From contig JAODTK010005852.1 of the NCBI GenBank assembly GCA_026419785.1, positions 20,001 through 84,000 on the forward strand: a stretch of DNA of 64,000 nucleotides, read 5' to 3'. The notes below the pieces were generated by a model, which had not been told where the DNA came from, did not search any database, and saw only the letters and a list, made by a program, of their open reading frames with translations. Of this stretch, positions 59,485-64,000 are shown piece by piece. The stretch is from Sclerodactyla briareus (Eukaryota > Echinodermata > Holothuroidea > Dendrochirotida > Sclerodactylidae). The position numbers and the translations under genes are program-made. Every line of letters begins with the position of its first letter. The stretch's first letter is position 1.

Positions 59485-59625
59485 AAGTGGGCCCCCGGAA
59501 CTCTGTGCTGGCCAGACAAATTCACTTTTCCTTATTGATATACTTGCCGGGCAGGTGATCGAACCTATTCGAGGCCCGGAAAGGGTGCAGACCTGGATAC
59601 TGCACGTTTTGTTAGGCTGCGGATC
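59485..59625 (-). repeat. Fragment shared with 8070-8125, B-box-like
   Basis: The minus strand contains AGGTTCGATCACCT, which fits a B box or T arm. About 50 bp match the copy A insert. Possibly a SINE fragment. A 144-codon minus frame over it (59458-59892) is not supported otherwise. Confidence 0.35.
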
Positions 59626-59774
59626 CTCCCGAGTACACGGTATAAGGCAATGCCTATTTGGCGGTACTTTAATGAATAGGATTATAATATAAAACTGGGT
59701 TGTCAGGCGATAGGCCCACATGCTGTCCATTCTGATATTTTCGGGACTTCCATATAAGGCACCCTTCAGCATCA

Positions 59775-61485
59775 CAGGGATTAGAAAAATGGGTTCCAGC
59801 TCAGTAAATGCCGGGTTTTCGTTTGTTTTTAAACAAAGACCGTTCAGGATTCGTTTGTAGTATGTACAGGTGTATGAGGATTTCTTACTCATTGTATGAT
59901 TAGAATATGTCTAAATACATGCAATTTACACATGGCAACGGTCCAGATTTGAACGTCACTGGTCGTGTCGGAGGGGTAAACGATCCTGCCCCATCCAAAT
60001 GTATTTGTTTTGTTCGTTGGTTTTGTTTATTCATAGTCACTTAGACAGTTAGATCCTCTCCCGGCCATGGGGGGGGGGGGGGTACAGAAGAGATATTCTC
60101 CACTATCAATGTGATCCGAGTCACCATAATAATAGTAAACAGCCGTGAGTCGTAAAATAGTAAAAAAAATCCCAAAATTTCCCCCCCCCCCCCCTTTGAA
60201 AATGGTCCTAATAGAATAAGTGAAATGCAGTAGCTAGTGCATGCTTCCCCTCAACCAGCTATCACAACAAGAGCTTACAAAAATAATTGGTAAGCCCGGT
60301 AAGACACCCGGAAGGTGTAGCAGTAAAATTACCATAATTAAGTTCGGTGCGATAATTAACTGTCATACCTGCGTATTTTCGGAGTCATATTTCTTCAATT
60401 GCTCTCTTCATTCCTCATACTTTTCATATCTCAAGAATGGTGCACAACGAAACCGAATTATCACAGTTTTGGTACCTGTGAAAGTCAACTACCCTTATAT
60501 CTCATTAAGCTTTAGTGATATTTTGAATTTGATCAGCTACTCTTTCACTTCACTTTATGTGTTTACTTTTTTTTCCATATTGTTTCGCAGGACCCAAATC
60601 TTGTTCTGTAGATTTTGTGACTGTCCATATACTCACACTTCAGCTACACAGGTATAATGATGGGTTCCATTTAGTTAATGCTCTTTTTCTTCTGTTTTAA
60701 ACAAAGACGCGGATCGTTGGTTCGTATGTATAGAATTCTAATATACTCATTGTTATGAGTAAAATGCCATAAATCCTTGTATCAATTCACACATTTACCG
60801 GTCCAGAATTCCCTAACGTCCACTGGTCGTGTAGGAGTTAACGACTTCCCTTCCCCTTGTATTTTTTTGTTCGTTGGTTTTTGTTTTTCATAGCCATCCT
60901 GGTCCTTTTTCAGACAGACAGTTAGATGCCTCTCCCGGCATGTAGGGGGGGGGGGCGAGAGATATTCCTCCATCTATCCATATATGTGATCCAGTGACCG
61001 GATAGTAAGTGGGCATATTAACCATAATAGTAGTTTAACAGCCGTGAGTCTAACAAGTAATCCTTTGAAACAATCCTAAGTAAGTGAATATGCCGTACTA
61101 TCTTCATTCTTCCCTCATCCTAGCTTATTCCCAACAAAGAGCTTCAAATAATTGTTAATACCGGTACAGCCACCCGACAGTTGTAGCAGTAAAATTACCA
61201 TCTTAAGTTCGGTGCGATAATTAACAAGTCATACTGCGTAATATCCTCGGCAGTCATATTCTTCATTGCTCTCTTCATCTCCTCATAATTTTCATATCTC
61301 AGAATGGTGCACAACACACCGAATTATCACAGTTTCGGTATCTGGGAAAGTCAACTCCCCATTATATCTCAATTAAGCTTGTGATATTTTTTTTTGACCA
61401 GCTACGTCTCTCACTTCACTTTAGTGTTTACGTTCTTTTTTCATAGATGTTTCGCATGACCCCAATATTGTTCTGTACCATAGGC
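59775..61485 (+). repeat. Tandem duplication of an ~870-bp unit
   Basis: Unit 1 (59775-60648) and unit 2 (60649-61485) share 'atgggttcca', 'aaacaaagac', 'gtccactggtcgtg', 'ttgttcgttggttttg', a G run (14 and 11 G), 'cagccgtgagtc', 'agttcggtgcgataattaac', 'ctctcttcat' and 'tgtttcgca'. Unit 1 also has 14 C at 60181-60194, missing from unit 2. A 138-codon frame in unit 1 (60241-60657) is broken by indels in unit 2, so it is not called a gene. Confidence 0.85.
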
Positions 61486-61489
61486 GCAA

Positions 61490-62330
61490 GGGGAATTGTA
61501 CTCAGTTTCTTCTGCATGACCATTATTTTCATGGGTCTAAGATGGAAACTGGCGTAAATAATGTTATTTAACCGTAAGCCTATATTCAATTTGTTCCATA
61601 TTTTCTCATTACAGTGAAAAGTGAGACATTTTTGTAACCGTATTTTCTTAGTCCCTGGCAACCTTACCGTTAACCACATCAATGAAGATCACACATCTGT
61701 AAACAGTACTGGCATGGCCTACTTATCGTAACTTAGTCGACTATTTAATCAGTCAGCTAAAAATTGAAAATAAAATCAAACTGACGAATAATTCCACAAA
61801 CAGCTGTCAGTAACTTCGCCATTGTGCGATTGTTGTAAACAGATGGGGTCATTACGATCTCAAGCACACGGAGAATCCCGAAAGAAAATTTTAAAATCCC
61901 AGGAGCCTTCCTCGGGGCAAGACTTATAACGTCACAAATGTCACGCTTCCATCTACACTTCAACGAATCGAAAATTCTGTCCAACAGTGTGTCCACTTAC
62001 TCCCTCCATCACATTTGAAAAAATCAATTATCTCATAAATACCAGCGAATCGAGAGAGTGACTTAAGAGATGAAAAACTCCCATGAACATCGGAGGTTTA
62101 TCCCAATGTAATAAGATGCTGTAGTGAAATTCCATTGATTTTTATTGACCAGCCTGAAAATAATATTATGCCTACACTTACCCGTGGGTAACGTTTCCGT
62201 TTTTAATTATAATTCTAGTACATAGTCCCTCGCGTGAATGATTATCCAAGGGAACCATCCAACACTCCGTCCATTCCCAATAAACACCGTACTCGTCGAA
62301 GGTAACTTTCATTGTAGATCCTATTCTTGG
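61490..62330. other. No gene seen
   Basis: AT-rich, with frames of 84 codons or fewer. Nothing recognised. Confidence 0.5.
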
Positions 62331-62344
62331 CAGACACGTTTCGA

Positions 62345-62387
62345 AAAAAACCGCAAATACACTTCCTATCTTCTTCAGTCGCCCATC
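62345..62387 (-). other. Second CTGAAGAAG...TCGAAACGT motif
   Basis: CTGAAGAAG, a 25-base spacer, then TCGAAACGTGTC on the minus strand: the same arrangement as 22020-22062, but the spacer sequence differs and forms no obvious stem. Confidence 0.3.
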
Positions 62388-62399
62388 CCTCAGTAATGG

Positions 62400-64000
62400 T
62401 TATTCATTGAAACAACACTTCCACGCCGGAGAAAGCGAGAAGACCGATAATATTAATAGCAGACGATAGGATAAGAACTGCCTTGAATGTATAGTATGCA
62501 TTATAATTAGGATCGATGAATTATTGGATGTAGCTAGCCAAGCCATACCGCTGACCACTATTAACAACTCGCCATCGCTAGGGTCGTCTCTCTTATCCGA
62601 GTCTCGGATCGCTATCTAAGTCACAAATCAAAACGGTCTCCGATATCCTTCCGAATGGAACGAACCGGCGTCCAACAGTAACAGTTTGTGGAGGATTTAA
62701 CGACCTCCGCCCTAACCTATAGCACTTAGTCGTCCTCATAGGCTTCGTTATTTACAACTCTTCCATCGCGTGGGATCCTGGATATGCGCGGCGAATTCCT
62801 TCCAATTACCGAAACAAACAGCAGCACTTGGCGAGTCGCTGTTTGTTCCCTAACTGACGGGTAGAGTTTATCTTTGCCAGGGAAGCGATTCAACCACGTC
62901 CGACCTTTCGACTTCTTCTTCTTCAGCCTACACACCTCCAGATCGTCCGATACAACTGACCACGAACCAAGGTCTGCTAACTCGCTCTTTCGTTGATATG
63001 ATCGCAGTCAATTATTCCCCTCACTACTTCACTTCTTCACCAGGGACGACCTATACACTTTACTAAGGCGGGGAGGCCGCGCATTTCGGATAATAAAAAA
63101 CTGAACTTGAACTTTTGCCAACTGGCAATACTCTCAAACACTCCAATTAACCATGCGGTATTGTCGCATTTAATCCTGGGGAGAATACAGAACTAGCTGT
63201 AACATGCAGAAAATACCTGGCATGGAGGAAAAATAATTACACACCATGTTGAACAAATTAAGAGGTTCCGCGCTGCTGTTGATTTCAACACGGATATATT
63301 AGGTAGGGCAATTTTCGAAAAATCTGGGATATAGGCTGAAATAAAGACTCACAGTATTAATTCTCTTTCAATCCACTCACATCTGGGGTATAAGTTGTGA
63401 TACATCGGCCAGCTGCATGAGTGTAGACGGTTGCTTGGGATACACGTTTAGGCTGATGACTTCTTAACTCGCGCTGGATATACCACCGCCCCACACATTT
63501 GATTCTGATTGTAGGGCTCATCTAGTAACCCTAGCCGTATTGATCGTGGATGTGCACAGGCGGTAACTCGGGTCGACTTCAGTTTTTCGGACTAGTCTCA
63601 AGATGATCTCGAGGCGAGAGGGACATTCCCCACCTGCTCCTGGGAACCACCCCCCCCCCCCCCCGAAGGACGATCAGTGAACTCTAGGATCCGACCACTT
63701 TCTCGGAACCAGGAGGACCGAATATTCACGCCCGACGTGACAACTCCAACAGCGGACCGACGGACAAATGCCCCGAAACGAACCCCAGAAACACATGCAC
63801 AAATTCAATCATGCATTACAGCAGAACCATGAAGTGAACGCCAAGACCTCACCCATCGCAACTTCATGCACAATGAGCCACCTAGAGAAAAACGTTGGAA
63901 GACTGCTGGAATTCGAAACCCCTGAATGTGTGACTTACAAAGCGCATTGAACCAACCACAAGCCATTCTTTCATAATAAAAATTGCATTTCCCTGCTTAC
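62400..64000. other. No gene recognised; 15-C run and AATAAA near the edge
   Basis: Contains 15 consecutive C at 63650-63664. The last 260 bases include a 60-codon plus frame (63768-63950), followed by AATAAAAA at about 63975, which could be the 3' end of a transcript, but the peptide is not recognisable. Confidence 0.35.

Noticed and set aside
60241..60657. 138-codon plus ORF
   Set aside because: The tandem copy at 61100-61485 breaks the frame several times, and composition is that of AT-rich non-coding DNA.
62400..62935. Penelope-like reverse transcriptase beside the motif at 62345
   Set aside because: No reverse transcriptase or GIY-YIG motif could be read on either strand.

Overview
The window looks like nuclear DNA of a repeat-rich, AT-leaning invertebrate. 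No prokaryotic gene organisation is visible: no operons, Shine-Dalgarno-led genes, rRNA or compact coding. The contents are decayed non-LTR retrotransposons (CR1/jockey-like and L1-like), a tRNA-headed SINE, MITE-like inverted repeats, minisatellites, microsatellites, many G/C homopolymers, and a family of tandem repeats built around short 'gacctctgacctgacc' phrases that end in CA-rich tails and 'tcaaggaatcaaaaa'. That last repeat style recalls echinoderm genomes, perhaps sea cucumber or sea urchin. This is recollection of repeat style, not a search result.

Layout. The dominant structure is a large direct duplication. Copy A spans about 100-14045 and copy B about 22650-35855, 20.9 kb apart at the left end and 21.8 kb at the right. 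Background identity by eye is roughly 80-90% with many small indels, and each copy carries private insertions. Copy A holds a 1.6 kb CR1/jockey-like LINE flanked by a 7-bp target-site duplication (copy B shows the empty site), a 1 kb CA-tailed tandem repeat, a 0.7 kb insert and a 0.9 kb insert. Copy B holds a 0.7 kb insert and a 4.1 kb insert. Both copies share a MITE and a 66-bp minisatellite, about 22 units in A and 10 in B. Four short islands are identical between copies and contain perfect or near-perfect hairpins; these are the most unusual signals in the window. Between the copies (14.05-22.6 kb) lie weak minus-strand coding candidates near 18.8-20.7 kb and a degraded plus-strand reading frame at 22.1-22.6 kb.

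Right of copy B: an L1-like LINE 3' end (36.1-37.2 kb), dispersed and tandem repeats, weak minus-strand exon candidates at 43.4-43.7 and 47.2-48.0 kb, a SINE at 53.1 kb, a second LINE 3' tail at 53.9-54.3 kb, and an 870-bp tandem duplication at 59.8-61.5 kb.

No intact gene can be named. The window is best read as intergenic or intronic DNA. Small indels are frequent, even inside the recognisable LINE and the copy A minisatellite, so long-read consensus error could be breaking frames. Copies A and B could also be two haplotypes joined in assembly. Both caveats limit every coding claim below.
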